NCBI GenBank assembly: GCA_050084985.1
Contig: JBITNC010000001.1
Location: 94,984,001-95,048,000 of the forward strand
DNA from: Nageia nagi
Lineage: Eukaryota; Pinophyta
Direction: 5' to 3'
DNA: 64,000 nt
The notes under the pieces were generated by a model. The model worked only from the letters and a program-made list of their open reading frames with translations, had not been told where the DNA came from and made no database searches. Position numbers and translations under genes: made by a program. Below, in pieces: positions 12,744-24,099 of the stretch; the first letter of the stretch is position 1; each line of letters opens with the position of its first letter.

Positions 12744-13227
12744 TGAGAGAGTTGAACTATAAACTAAACAAATCTAAACTCCCAAAATCACATGAAAGCT
12801 CACAATTCACATCTAACAAACTCACAAAGATAACATAAGATGTAAGTGGTTCCTCCAACTAGGAATAAATCCACTAACTATATCTCTCTTAATTTCAAAT
12901 ATGAACTCTTACAATCTTTCTAACCTCAATTCCTAAACACTATCCTCTAGCACAACTTTACTTCACAAATTGGTGTATGATACAAAGAGAGAACCTTCTA
13001 TTTATAGGCCAAAATCCCTCTCTGGACCACTCTTTTACCCAATGTACAAAAGCACGACATGCACATCCTTTTATCCAAGGGGCATGCCATGATATGGAGT
13101 GTAGGACAAGTTACATTATCATATTCACTTAAATACTTAAGGTATCAAATGATACACTTAAGTATTAGTGAACTTACATAAAATATTATTACAAAACCTT
13201 TACAATAATGCATTATACATTCCAACA
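12744..13227 (-). repeat. LTR-a, 3' LTR of element 1
   Basis: Read on the minus strand it starts TGTTGGAATGTATAATGCAT and ends in CA. A polypurine tract (reverse of CTTCCCCTTAAT, 13228-13239) lies directly upstream in element sense. A TATA-like CTATAAATAGAAGG and the U3 hairpin are present. Confidence 0.9.
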
Positions 13228-13239
13228 CTTCCCCTTAAT
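13228..13239 (-). other. Polypurine tract of element 1
   Basis: The + strand reads CTTCCCCTTAAT. In element sense this is a purine run directly before the TGTTGG LTR start, the site where second-strand synthesis is primed. Confidence 0.85.
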
Positions 13240-13939
13240 GCAATATTAGAATAGAGTGAATAAGGAAGAAAAAGAGAAAGTAAGAGAGTTCTCCTTCAAA
13301 CAAATACAACAGAGGTGAAAAATTTTACATATTTGTGAAGTAAGAAGGATCTAGTTTGATACTCACTACTTTGCCAAATACAATTATTAACCATAATCAA
13401 TTTCAATGTACATGAAGTAGTCATCCAACTGGAAGTCATGAAGAGTCTCTAAGAGCCTACATACCTGAAGTAAGTAACCTGCAGTCTCAAAGGAACTTGC
13501 AAGTCATAAGCAACTCAAATAATAAGATTAGTTAGATGCAATATATTCATATCAATAAGGATAGATGAATCAAACAAATACCATCATAGACTGATCAATG
13601 GTGCACTATAAGCCATCAAGAAGATGCCAAACCAAAACTCATAATCACATGCTGTATACAAAACATGTGTTGATTACAAAATAGAGCATAATAAAATGCA
13701 CATTTGAGTTCCTCATATATGGATAATTGAATAGTACTAAAATACATATACTAGTTCCTCACACATGGATAACTGAATAGTGCTAGATTAGCCAATCTTT
13801 TGCTCTAAAAACTTTGTACAATAAGTTCTTCACACATAGCAAACTTACCACAAAGGTGTACAACAAAATCAACACTATACATTGTAAAATCCTTCTAGGG
13901 GTGAAATTTTCATCACAAACATGAATTCAACATAAGAAT

Positions 13940-14180
13940 TCAAACTTCACTCCCCCTTGAGGATAACTTCACCAACCCAATATCATCCGTAAGCTTACAG
14001 AACTGAGCTTTTGGGAGGGGCTTAGTGAACAAATCAATAAAGTTAAGGGTGGATGGATAATACTCTAGGTGTATGATGCCATCAAGAACCTTCATCCTAT
14101 AAAATGGGCTTGGATTTCCACATGTTTTGTTCTCTAATGAAACATAGGATTCTTAGCTAACTGAGAGTTGGAGCTTGAAG
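13940..14180 (-). pseudogene. Element 1 RNase H, C-terminal remnant
   Basis: The minus strand reads a copia RNase H tail (HVEI, then VLDGIIHLEYYPSTLNF, then DLFTKPL, then GLVKLSSRGSEV and a stop). Upstream in element sense the sequence passes directly into the end of the RT-side linker (QLA) near 14155-14160. The middle and start of RNase H present in element 3 are therefore missing, a deletion of several hundred bases, and element 1 cannot make an intact RNase H. Confidence 0.85.
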
Positions 14181-14184
14181 AAAC

Positions 14185-15045
14185 AAAGTTTTCAGAAGAA
14201 ACTAGGATCGTAGCAAATCTACACTCCTCCATTCCAAGCTTTTACAAGATGTCTGATATATATTTAGATTGATTGAGATAAGTACAATCTTTGTATTGAT
14301 ATACTTGCATTCTAAGATAGTAGTGTAAGAGACCAAGATCAATCATTTCAAATGTTACCTTACATTTGGATATGCACTCTCGAATGATTTCATCATTGTT
14401 CCTAGTAATCAAAAGATCATCCACATAAAGGAGAATCAATACCACATCTTTTCCCTGATTGAGCACATATAGATGAGAGTTAGAAAAACACTTAGAGAAA
14501 CCAATGTATGCAAAATACCATGAAATCTTCCTATACTAGGATCTAGGTGCTTGCTTAAGTCCATATAATGACTTCTTTAGCTTGCACACAAAGGACTCTT
14601 TACCTTCCATAATGAACTCTTCTAGCTAATTCATTAAGATTTCCACATCTAATTCATCATTGAGAAATGCACTCTTGATATCAAGTTGAAAAACTTTCCA
14701 TCCTTGAGCTACAGAAAGAGCAAGGATAATTCTCATAGTAGGCATCTTTACCATGGGAGCAAAGGTTTTCTCATAATCTACATTGTATTTTTGAACAAAA
14801 CCTTTGGCTACTAACCTTGCCTTGTATTTCTTAATATCTCCAATTGAATTGAACTTGACCTTATAGATCCACTTATTGCTAATAACATTCTTCTCATTAG
14901 GATAAAAAACCAAATCCCAAGTTTTATTTTTCATAAGCATCTCATACTCCACTTTCATGGCTTACATACAACACTCATGCTTATAAGCTTCTTTGAAAGT
15001 TGAGAGCTCATGCTTGTTAATTTTGGCAAATAAGGATTTGTTCAA
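14185..15045 (-). pseudogene. Element 1 reverse transcriptase
   Basis: The minus strand carries a copia RT in one frame broken by stops. It starts with a linker (KNKTWDLV, NKWIYKVKFN, YKARLVAKGF), then TFAPMVKM, QLDIKSAFLN, ESFVCKLKKSLYGLKQAPRS and the catalytic box LLYVDDLLITRNND near 14400-14425. The open pieces are 14626-14958 and 14242-14466. Stops occur between them near 14623 and 14537. The YVDD aspartates are intact although the frame is not. This enzyme would copy element RNA to cDNA in virus-like particles. Confidence 0.92.
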
Positions 15046-15344
15046 GGTAATGCTCCTTGTTACCCTTTATGTTAGAGAATTATATTCCTAAGGTGACTTA
15101 ACTATATCAATATCCAACAAGCTAGGAGCAACTAAAGAGTCCTTTGGATCATCAACATCCTCGTTAGAAGTAGATTCTTTAAGAAGTTCATTGAACTTTA
15201 CATCCCTTGAAATGAACATTGCTTTATAGGCTAGAGAGTAAAGCTTGTAACTTTTATGCTGACTATCATAACCCATAAAGATATATTTTTTAGCTTTTTT
15301 ATTCAATTGATACAATTTTTAGCTCTTTTATTCAATTTCTTCTT

Positions 15345-15665
15345 TGTTAGGTCCCTATACATTATTATTGTTAGGTCGGCTATGGTTATTATTATTTCCT
15401 TACATTATTATTGTTATGTCGGCTAGTGTCCTTTCATTGTAGTGGCACCCCTTGGACTCCTATATATACTAAGGAGGTATTATCATTTGAAGATGTCGAT
15501 TGTTGTGTAATTGATGTGATGTAAAGGAGGTTGCCCCCTCGAAGTGGCTTATTACAAAGGAGGTTGCCCCATCGAAGTGGCTTATTACAGATTTTATCTC
15601 TTATTCAATGCGTTGAGCTCTCTCTTTGGTGATTTTATGCTATTTTGGGAACTTTGTTCATAACA
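15345..15665 (+). repeat. 5' LTR of element B
   Basis: TG...CA ends, 321 bp, with a TATA-like CTATATATACTAAGG and a 33-bp internal tandem duplication (15523-15555 and 15556-15588). It is followed at 15666 by TT and the primer-binding site. Confidence 0.95.
15523..15588 (+). repeat. 33-bp tandem duplication inside the B LTR
   Basis: Two adjacent copies start AAAGGAGGTTGCCCC. The 3' LTR carries the same duplication, so it existed in the parent element. The two substitutions that distinguish the LTRs lie in the second copy. Confidence 0.92.
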
Positions 15666-15679
15666 TTTGGTACCAGAGC
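15666..15679 (+). other. Primer-binding site of element B
   Basis: TTTGGTACCAGAGC directly follows the LTR. The TGGTACCAGAGC part is one base different from the TGGTATCAGAGC complement of initiator tRNA-Met. Confidence 0.85.
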
Positions 15680-16454
15680 AGACGATTCTAGGGTTTCACA
15701 GCTCAAAAATAGTCATCGTGGCATTTTCGATACCAATTTTTTTTCGGGAGGATTTAAATTCTGAAATTTATTGAGTTTTTTGAAGACATAACGAAGAAGT
15801 TTTAGTTAAAATTTCAGCTCCTAATTCGCTATATTTTTTAAGTTACACTCAGGGGAAGTTAAGGTTTGTGACTAGTCGCAAAAGCAGGTCTGAAACAGGT
15901 GTTCTAGCTAAAAAAGGTATATCTGAAGTTTTACAACTCCAAACTAGGTGAGACCTATTGGATTGGTTAGGTTATATATGGAAGTTTATCTGTTACAATT
16001 TTCAAGGTCTGAGAATAAACAGGTGACACAAGGCACTTCATACAAGTTCGCTCTTCAAAAAAATCCAAAAATCAGCACATTTTGGGAAAATTGCAGTCAT
16101 TTCCTCTTGGGCTATCAAAATTTGACGAAATCTATGGCATTGAAAAGAAGACATCTGAGGCTACCATAGGTAGAAATTTCAGACTCTGAAGGGCCGAAAT
16201 TTCATATTTACATCAGTTGGAAGGTTGGATAATAGAACAATCTCCAAATCACAATTTAAAAAAGGTACAATTTATTTATTTATTTCTTTAAATTTGCATA
16301 TATTTTGATTGAAAGGTCTATTTGGGGTGATTCATAAGCTATTGGAAAGAAAAGAAAGAGTAGAGTCTTTTAGGTATAGACGTGTTCTGGCATCTTTAAA
16401 CATAGGAGCTATCGTTACTTTACCAGCACTGCATCCTGAGGAATTGTGGTCTCC

Positions 16455-16690
16455 TACAACGTACTCGCAGTATATCGCTTAGGCCACTGTTGGATTCTCT
16501 CACGTACCTTTGAGTATATAGAGAGACCATCATGCTCATGCACGTACATGGTATATAGAGAGGTCCTTTAGGATTCCCTCATGTACCGCGAGTATATTAG
16601 CAAGGGCCCTTTTCGAACGGTTGTGCATTAGACAGCACTAGCACAGAATTGAGCTCCGACGTACCTTGCGTATATAGGGAGACCCCTTAG
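16455..16690 (+). repeat. Five-fold spaced repeat in the element B leader
   Basis: A motif of the form ACGTACC..GAGTATATAG.GAGACC recurs near 16459, 16501, 16541, 16581 and 16659, each copy diverged. It lies just upstream of the gag start at 16705. It may be remains of an LTR-like promoter series (GTATATAG is TATA-like) or a decayed minisatellite. Confidence 0.65.
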
Positions 16691-16704
16691 AATACTTAGT
16701 CAAA

Positions 16705-17630
16705 ATGCCACCAAAAAAAATTGCTACACCAACTAGACCTCTAGAGGGTTCATCCATGACTATAGCAGAAAGTGAAAACATATTCTTTCGAATATCCCAA
16801 GTGGAAGAATTGGTTAAAGAGTGTGTAAAAAAGGGTGATATGGAGGAATTAAAAAGGGATTTGACAAAAGAGTTGGCAACCAAAATGGATCAATATATGG
16901 AAAAGATTTTTCAACTCATACAAAACCCAGAAGTAAAGATTCCTAAAGATGTTGATATGGCCCAGGGTTATCAGGTAAATAATGATATTATTCAAGGAGA
17001 TAAACCCTTCATTAATAAGCCTAATTCAGGAGGATATGCTTCTACTGATGGAAGTAATCAAGCATGGTTCTCAAGGGAATCCAAATCCCCAAGATCGACA
17101 TGAGGAAGTTTGATGGAAGGGACCCCATCACTTGGATATTTCAAATGGAGCACTTTTTTGATGTACACTAAGTACCAACATCACAAAAAGTAACTATTGC
17201 ATCCTTGTATCTAGAGCCTGAGCAGGTTGTATGGTACCAATGGATTTGTGAACGTAAAAAGGGTTCTATTATATCTTGGTCCATTTTTACAAAGGAACTG
17301 ATAGCCTACCATGAGGATGTTAAGAATAATTCCTTCTTTACTCAATTGATAAATCTAAGGCAAGAAGGTTCAGTGATGGAGCACATTCAACAATTTCAAA
17401 AGTTGAGTCTTAGAGTGAAGGATATACCAGATGATAGATTGTTGGATCTCTTTATGGGAACCTTAAAGGATAAAATTCAACATGAGGTGCATCTATTTGA
17501 ACCAACATCCTTAGAGATGGCTTTTAGGATGGCAAGGAAGGTTGAAAGTAAAAATATGGCAATGGCTGAATATTCCACATGGGAAGATGAGAAATTTCTA
17601 CAGAAGCATCCAGAACTACTAAAATGTTGA
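16705..17630 (+). pseudogene. Gag-like protein of element B, frameshifted
   Basis: The frame opens with MPPKKIATPTRPLEG at 16705 and runs to about 17060, where a one-base shift moves the reading to another frame (IQIPKIDMRKFDG, then DPITWIFQMEHFFDVH). A TAA at 17169-17171 interrupts before VPTSQKVTIASLYLEPEQV and WYQW. The last open part (17205-17630) has ISWSIFTKELI, FTQLINLRQEGSV, IQQFQKLSLRV and a C-terminal helix. This matches the Retrotrans_gag family of gypsy-type elements, the capsid protein. There is no zinc knuckle, unlike most such gags. Two lesions in an element with nearly identical LTRs suggest the parent copy was already defective. Confidence 0.85.
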
Positions 17631-17658
17631 GGACAACATTTTTTGAAGGAGAGGGGCA

Positions 17659-17979
17659 TGTTAGGTCCCTATACATTATTATTGTTAGGTCGGCTATGGT
17701 TATTATTATTTCCTTACATTATTATTGTTATGTCGGCTAGTGTCCTTTCATTGTAGTGGCACCCCTTGGACTCCTATATATACTAAGGAGGTATTATCAT
17801 TTGAAGATGTCGATTGTTGTGTAATTGATGTGATGTAAAGGAGGTTGCCCCCTCGAAGTGGCTTATTACAAAGGAGGTTGCCCCCTTGAAGTGGCTTATT
17901 ACAGATTTTATCTCTTATTCAATGCGTTGAGCTCTCTCTTTGGTGATTTTATGCTATTTTGGGAACTTTGTTCATAACA
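17659..17979 (+). repeat. 3' LTR of element B
   Basis: 321 bp, identical to the 5' LTR except at two bases in the second copy of the internal duplication. It is followed by the target duplication TTCTT (17980-17984). Confidence 0.95.
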
Positions 17980-18829
17980 TTCTTTTTCTCATAAATAATA
18001 TAGGATAATGCTTCACAATCAAACACCTTAAGGTGTGAAATGTTAGGTTTTTTTCCTAACCATGTCTCAAAGGGAGTTTTTCTTTGAATGGCTTTTGTGG
18101 GACACCTATTCAAGGTGTAAATAGCAGTGCTCACAACTTCACCCTATAGGAACTTAAGAAGATTACCCAACATGCATCTAGCCATCTCCATAATTGTTCC
18201 ATTTTTCCTTTCAGTAACACCATTCTACTAAGGAGTGTCAAGAATCATAAATTGCCTCTTGATTCCATACTTAGCATAATAGTCATTAAACTCATTACTG
18301 TTATATTCTTCCCCATTATTTGATCTCAACATCTTAATTTTAAGGTTAGTTTGATTTTCAATAAAGGCCTTAAAAACCTTAAAACTTTTAAAGGTTTGAT
18401 CTTTGTTCTCAAGTAGATGCCCAAAGGTCATCCTACTAAAGTCATTAATGAAGGTCAAGACATAAGATGCTTCTTCAAGTAACTTAGTCTAAAATGAACC
18501 CATCAAATTTGAATGGACAAGTTGAAAAGATTAAGATGCTCTTGTTGCCTTATCTTTTTCAAACTTTTGTTTATGCATCTTGCCAAGAATGCACTTCTCG
18601 CATAGACCAATTGAATGAGAAATTGAAGGCAAACCTTCCACAAGTTATTCGTCTTTCATGACTTGAATATTGTTGTGGTTAAGATGCCCTAAATATTGGT
18701 GCCAAAGATTGCCTCTAGAACACACACTTATAGAAAGACACATCTTTGATAGAACATGATCCATAATGTAGAGATCATCTTTTACTAACCTTTTAACCAA
18801 CATGGTAAGTCCTTTCCTAATGCATTAGG

Positions 18830-19140
18830 ATTGAGAGTCAAACTCAAAAGAGTACCCTTTTCTAGCAACTTGGATCATGGATAGAAGGTTCATCCTAAGC
18901 TTAGGAACATAGAGCACATTATTAATACCCTTCTCGTGATCAACACACTTCTAATTCCTTGAACTTCAAGGATAGAGTTATCACCTATCATAATTGCATT
19001 TTTTCTATACTTGTGAAAGTTCCCAAACTTTTCCTTTTCAAAGCATAGGTGATTAATGTGATCAGAATTAATAATTTAGTTAGATGAAAAAGATCAAGAC
19101 ATGGAGTAGAGTGCCATAGCAAAATCAAATTGAATATTCT
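18830..19140 (-). pseudogene. Element 1 aspartic protease remnant
   Basis: The minus strand shows HLCFEKEKFGNFHKY, then IGDNSILEVQGI, then the protease end ahead of the integrase. In element 2 the same place reads WIVDSGCTNHLCFEK; here the catalytic DSG is replaced (NSDHINHL), so the catalytic aspartate appears lost. Further stops and frame changes occur towards 18840. Confidence 0.75.
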
Positions 19141-20099
19141 TCTTTCTTTTGAAGTTATTTACATTTCCATTACCTTTATTCTTTTTCTATCTTTTTTTTG
19201 TAGCAATAAATTTCTTTGTGACCTTGGATGTGACAATAGTTACAATTACCATCAAACATTTTCTTAGGATATGGATTGTTTGCTTTATCTTTTCCATCTT
19301 TTTACTTTAAGTGGTTGTTATTACCATTGTTTCTATTACTATTTTGTTATTCCTATTATTGCCATTATTCTTGCTATTGTTGTAGCCATTACCTCTTTTC
19401 TTAAACCTTTTAGAGGAAGAAGGATAAGATTTCTTTTGATGGTTGAACTTCTTTTTGAAAGAAGTTTTGGTTGCTCCAAGAGCAACATTATTATCCTTAG
19501 GAGAAGAAATCAACACCATTTTATTAAGGGGTTTCCTTATGCTTCAAAAGGAGCCTAGAAAGGTTCTCAAGGGAGAAGAATTCTTCTTCATCATCAAGCC
19601 TTATTTCTATAACCATCACAAAGTTTCCAAATTTTGAAGAAAGGCTTTGAAGAATGATAAAGACCATGAACTCATCATTGATCCAATTACATCTACAAGT
19701 AACAAGTTGAGTCTTTAGGTCAATGATTTTGTTCAAATATATAGCCATATTTTTATCTTCCCCTTAATGAGATTGAAGCAATTTTTAGATAATGGTAAAC
19801 CTTCTTGAAACTTTGAACTAAGGTAGATTTATTTAAGCTTATCTCAAGCTTCCTTTATCGAGGTTGAAGAGAAAATCATCAGTAGCACATCATCTAAAAT
19901 TGAATGAAAGATCATGGAGGTTACCAACTCATTCTTTATGTTTTAAGTCTCTAATGTGTTTTCATCTATAAGAGGTACAAGGTTCTCATTCACTATTTAC
20001 CAAAGCTTTTTTGCCTGCAACTCAGCTTTTCATTCAAGGTTTTCAAATCCCAAAGTTGGAACTATTAAGAATGTGTTTAGGTAAAAAGGAGTCTCTCAT
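19140..20099 (-). pseudogene. Element 1 gag with intact zinc knuckle
   Basis: The start is taken at ATG 20099-20097 (MRDSFLPKHIL), followed by the copia gag N-terminus (SNFGI then a stop, where a W is usual). An open piece at 19524-19748 reads MAIYLNKIIDLKTQLV and FMVFIILQSLSSKF, the UBN2-type copia gag core. Around 19307-19519 is an Asn/Lys/Ser-rich linker. Near 19205-19250 the knuckle CNYCHIQGHKEIYC keeps all four metal ligands (C-x2-C-x4-H-x4-C). Several stops make the gene inactive as it stands. Confidence 0.85.
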
Positions 20100-23047
20100 T
20101 TGCTACATAAGGATGTGAAAAAGTAATAAGCATGTGGTTCAATAAACAACATTATATGTTATGTTTTAATAATACATCTTAAATTTAACGCTAGAGACAT
20201 GCTTGATTTGATTCATAAGTGCAAGTGTTTCACAACTTAAATAATAATCTATGTACCTAAATACATTTCTCATCTCAAGAACCATAGATGTAGAGTGACA
20301 TTGTTGAGACTTATTTCTTGTCTAAAAATTAGGCTTTCATTTGGATGCCCACACAAGAGGAGCCTAAGTACTATTAATCCTCAATCAGTTTGCCTTGGTT
20401 AGTATTATACTCTCACAAAGAGAAGTACCTACTATTTTTCAAGGTTATGACATATATTGGATCGATCAAATTATTAATCTTGATTAGGTTTCAAGTTGTC
20501 CTCTTAGGTTATCAAGATAATCTTTGAATAGACATGCAGATATGTAGTATCACTACACACATGCTTATCCATCTATTGGAGTTATGTCTAAACTAATAGA
20601 GGATTTAAAGCAATTGAGAAGTATAGACTTTTCACCATTTGGATCATTGGACTTAAAGGCTCTAGTCTGCCTATCCTCACCTCATGGGTCTCCAAACAAG
20701 TCATGTTATGGAATGTACATGCAGATGTGTTCATTTTAAGAGGGGTTGCTCATTTCAATATTTGCATTTTTGTTTGCATAAGTAAATAAATCAAGATGCA
20801 CAACATGAAGTAAAGAGCATAAGTAAAAAAAACATCATCTATTCAAAATGTGAAACCTAAGTGTCCAATGGGTTTTATTTACTAACCCCTAAAGGACATC
20901 TTTATATCATTCCTTATTTTACATAAGTCCATTCCATGCTTTGCATAAGGAAATAAATAATTAGAAAGTCATCAAATGCATCATTCCCATAACTTAAAAA
21001 ATTAAGTAATAAGCATGCATCATTCCCTTTAAGTAAATTAACCATAAAGTTTTCAATAATTAAATACTTAGCATGCATAAAGATAAATACTTGGCGTGCA
21101 TTATTTCCATAACTTTTAAAGAGGCATAGAAATTTTTAAGTGATAAAAAAAATGTATTCTACGAATAAAGGATCTAAAAGTTGAAGTAAAAATTAAAAAT
21201 ATTTCCCCCTCCTTTTACTTAAAAAAAAAAATCCCTTCAATAAATGCTTAGTATAGTATTAAAAACATGACAAGTTTTACTTTAGTAAATAAGTTTATCA
21301 CTTAAGAAAACATGATCCTTATAGCATGAGAAAAACAATATGCTAGTTTACCTTAAAACTTTAACTAAAAATGCCAAGCTTTATTAAAAGTTCTAAGTAA
21401 TTGCTTATGTTTGTAAGCATTAAAAATAATTTTGATCAAGGCATTGAAATTGGAGGATTGAAATATAATGTTAAGTAAACAAATTTTACCTCATATTAAA
21501 TTTTTTTTCTTAATGTTAAAGCTAAAGGTTCACCTTTTTACCATAGAGAGTACCTCTTAAGCAAAAAAAAAAGGTTTTTAAATTAATTTACAAAAAAAAG
21601 AAAATTTAAGTACCTTGGAGTACAAGTCATCGTTTTTCCTTAATGCTCATGTTACTTTAAGAGGAGGAGGATCAAAGTTATTAATATAATGAACTTAAGT
21701 TTATGCAATAGAGGTAATTAATAAGTATGAGAGCATTAGGTGAACAAAACAAAAAAATGGTTACTTGTAAGCATAAAAAAAATTAAATGCACCAAATTAA
21801 AAAAGGATGGTAGGCCGCATGAGTTTTGCAGATTGGTGAGTGGTAGGCCAACTAAATCAATTCACCTTTCCTATCATCCTCCAAGGGAGAAGAACCTAGG
21901 AAACCATGATGGAGTCAAGAGGGGAGCCCAAGCAGTAGAAGAGGAAGCATGAGGCAAAGATAAAGGCTGTGAGGGCCTTCCTTCCTATAATGTGCTCTAT
22001 GTTTACCTCTGCATGAGATAAAGATAAGGAAAAAAAGGAGGCCCATGAGTAGAAGTCCACTTATTATCTAAAGCATAATCAATTTATCTAGCTAGTTCAA
22101 ATTGGTGATGATATGGGAAGCAAACACATGCTCAAACATGGCTAGATGGATATTTTCCAAAGCTCAGGGATGTTGAGAATTTTCTTCAATGGATTGATCA
22201 ACAAGCTAAAGAATTCCTAAGCAAGAAGACAAACCCTGATCTAATGATCTAAATATCCAAACCCTTGATGATTGGATAGAGCTTTTACCTTCTCTAAATC
22301 TTGGAAGCATCAATAATGTTGGAAGCTTTGATGCTATATCGACTATGTTGAGGTCAAGCAAAGGCAAGGATGGATGCACTAACAGAGGAGCCTCAAATGT
22401 TAGATTTTTCTCTTTATTTCCTTCTAAGCATTTCCCATTGACTCCTTCTCAGTTGAAGCTTGGAAGGAATTTTCAATATTTGGATGTATTTTCATCTTTG
22501 AAATCTCTGGATTCAAAAGGAAAAGCAAGACATGATAATATAGCCTTTAAACTTTGTTTTTACTACATGAATGCAAAATTATTCACATTTTCCTTCCCAT
22601 TTTTTGAATATATATATGGTAAAAATACACCTTAATAAAAAAAAGGTTAGTATCAAAAAATGGTAAAACAATTGCATCATATCTCTTAATTTTAGGCATA
22701 TTTTGTAATATTACCTTTGAAATATTACACAAATTTTGAATAATGACCACTTCTCTTAAAAAATTGTAGCAATTAAAAAAAATTACAAGTAACATAAGAG
22801 GTTAGCATTAACCAATTTTTTGCAATTTTGTTAGCCATATTATTCTCAAAAGAACACAATAAATAGTATGTTAGTAGCATGATTCAAAAATTAAAAAATA
22901 ATAACTAAGAGGGAAGGAATTTATACATTCTCTTTGTTTTAACTCAACAATGAAATTAAGAGATGAGGTGTAGAATGAGTAATGAAGATCACCAAGTTGA
23001 AGAAGAAGAGCCTCAACACCAAGGATGTGAGGAGGAGCCTCCAAGGT
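20100..23047 (-). other. Element 1 leader (about 3 kb)
   Basis: This non-coding stretch lies between gag and the primer-binding site. It has a block conserved with elements 2 and 3 (20310-20760), GCATGC-containing repeats (20940-21120) and a segment specific to this copy around 21780-22560. Copia leaders are usually a few hundred bases or less. No gene is supported; an open frame at 22345-22635 has no recognised motif. Confidence 0.75.
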
Positions 23048-23059
23048 GCTCTGATACCA
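23048..23059 (-). other. Primer-binding site of element 1
   Basis: The + strand reads GCTCTGATACCA, which is TGGTATCAGAGC in element sense, the complement of the 3' end of initiator tRNA-Met. It lies two bases from LTR-b. Confidence 0.92.
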
Positions 23060-23061
23060 AA

Positions 23062-23558
23062 TGATAGAATAGAAGTATAACATGAACAACTCTATACTCT
23101 CAAGATGACATGAAAGCTCACAATTTACATCTAACAAACTCACAAACCAATCTCATAAAGATAACACAAGATGTAAGTGGTTCCTCCAACTAGGAGTACA
23201 TCCACTAACTAGATCTCACTTCTTAAAAAAATATGAACTCTTACAATCCTTATAACTCATCTCCTAAACACTATCCTATAGCATAGTTTACTCCACAAAT
23301 TGTGTGTAATCACAAAGAGAGAGCCTTCTATTTATAAGCCAAAATCCCTCTTTAGATCACCCTTTTATCTAATGTACAAAATCATGACATGCAAATGTTT
23401 TTACCTAAGTGGCATGCTCATGACATGGAGTGTAGGACAAGTTACATTATCATATTCACTTAAATACTTAAGGTATCAAATGATACTCTTAAATATTAGT
23501 GAACTTACATAGAAGATTATTACAAAACCTTTACAATAATGCATTATACATTTCAAAA
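23062..23558 (-). repeat. LTR-b, 5' LTR of element 1
   Basis: The left border TGATAG follows the primer-binding site. The right border is decayed (CATTATACATTTCAAAA rather than ...CCAACA) and runs directly into element 2 reverse transcriptase without a polypurine tract. Confidence 0.85.
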
Positions 23559-24095
23559 ACACAAAGGATTCTTTACCTTCCATAATAAACCCTTTTGGTT
23601 GATTCATGAATATTTTCACTTTAAATAACCATTGAGAAATGTACTTTTAACATCAAGTTGAAAAAATTTTCATCCTTGAGTTGTAGAAAGAGTAAGCATA
23701 ATTCTCACAGTAAGCATAGTTGCTACGGGAGAAAAGGTTTCCTCATAATCTACATTGTATTTTTAAGCAAAACTTTTGGCTACTAACCTTGCCTTATATT
23801 TCAAAATATCCCCAATAGAATTGTACTTGACCTTGTAGATCCATTTATTAAAAATTATATTTTTCTCATTGGATAAGGAACCAAATCCCACATCTCATTT
23901 TTCATAAGCATCTCATACTCCATTTTCATGGCTTCTATCTAGCACTCATGCATTGAAGCTTCTTTAAAGGATGAGGGTTCATGCTTGTTTTCAATTTTGG
24001 AAAATAAATATTTGTTCAAGGTCATACACCTTATTACCCTTTTAGTTGGAGAGTTTTATTCTTAAGGTGACTTAACTATATCAATATCCAACTAG
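23559..24095 (-). pseudogene. Element 2 reverse transcriptase, N-terminal half only
   Basis: The minus strand reads pieces of copia RT: KEASMHEC, NKWIYKVKYNSIGDI, YKARLVAK, then YEETFSPVATM and ESFVF next to the LTR-b border. The catalytic YVDD half, RNase H, polypurine tract and 3' LTR are absent. The deletion end at about 23559 is fused to LTR-b. Confidence 0.85.
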
Positions 24096-24099
24096 TTAG

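Larger units (their letters stand above)
15345..17979 (+). mobile_element. Young nested non-autonomous LTR element B with only a gag-like gene
   Basis: Two 321-bp LTRs (15345-15665 and 17659-17979) begin TGTTAGG and end CATAACA, and differ at two positions by eye. The 5-bp target duplication TTCTT is at 15340-15344 and 17980-17984. A primer-binding site TGGTACCAGAGC follows the 5' LTR at 15668-15679 and a purine run GAGAGGGG precedes the 3' LTR. The 1993-bp internal region holds one broken gag frame and no protease, RT or integrase. The plan matches gag-only terminal-repeat elements (TR-GAG class); it would need enzymes from another element. Confidence 0.95.
15085..18830 (-). pseudogene. Element 1 integrase, split by a nested LTR element
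   Basis: The integrase frame is interrupted at 15345-17979 by element B. To the right (17985-18830, element 5' side) are the HHCC-type zinc region (GNLWHQYLGHLNH, then CEKCILGKMH), the core with FINDFSRMTFG and MLRSNNGEEYNSNEF, and CPTKAIQRKTPFE. To the left (15085-15339) are KAKKYIFMGYDSQHKSYKLY and FISRDVKFNELL, the copia integrase C-terminal region. Several stops occur. The core aspartate pair is partly recognisable, with LRSNN where LRSDN is usual, so a catalytic-core residue is probably substituted. Confidence 0.9.

Noticed and set aside
15948-16169. 73-codon open frame in the element B leader
   Set aside because: It is in the untranslated leader between primer-binding site and gag and shows no homology to retroelement proteins that I recognise.
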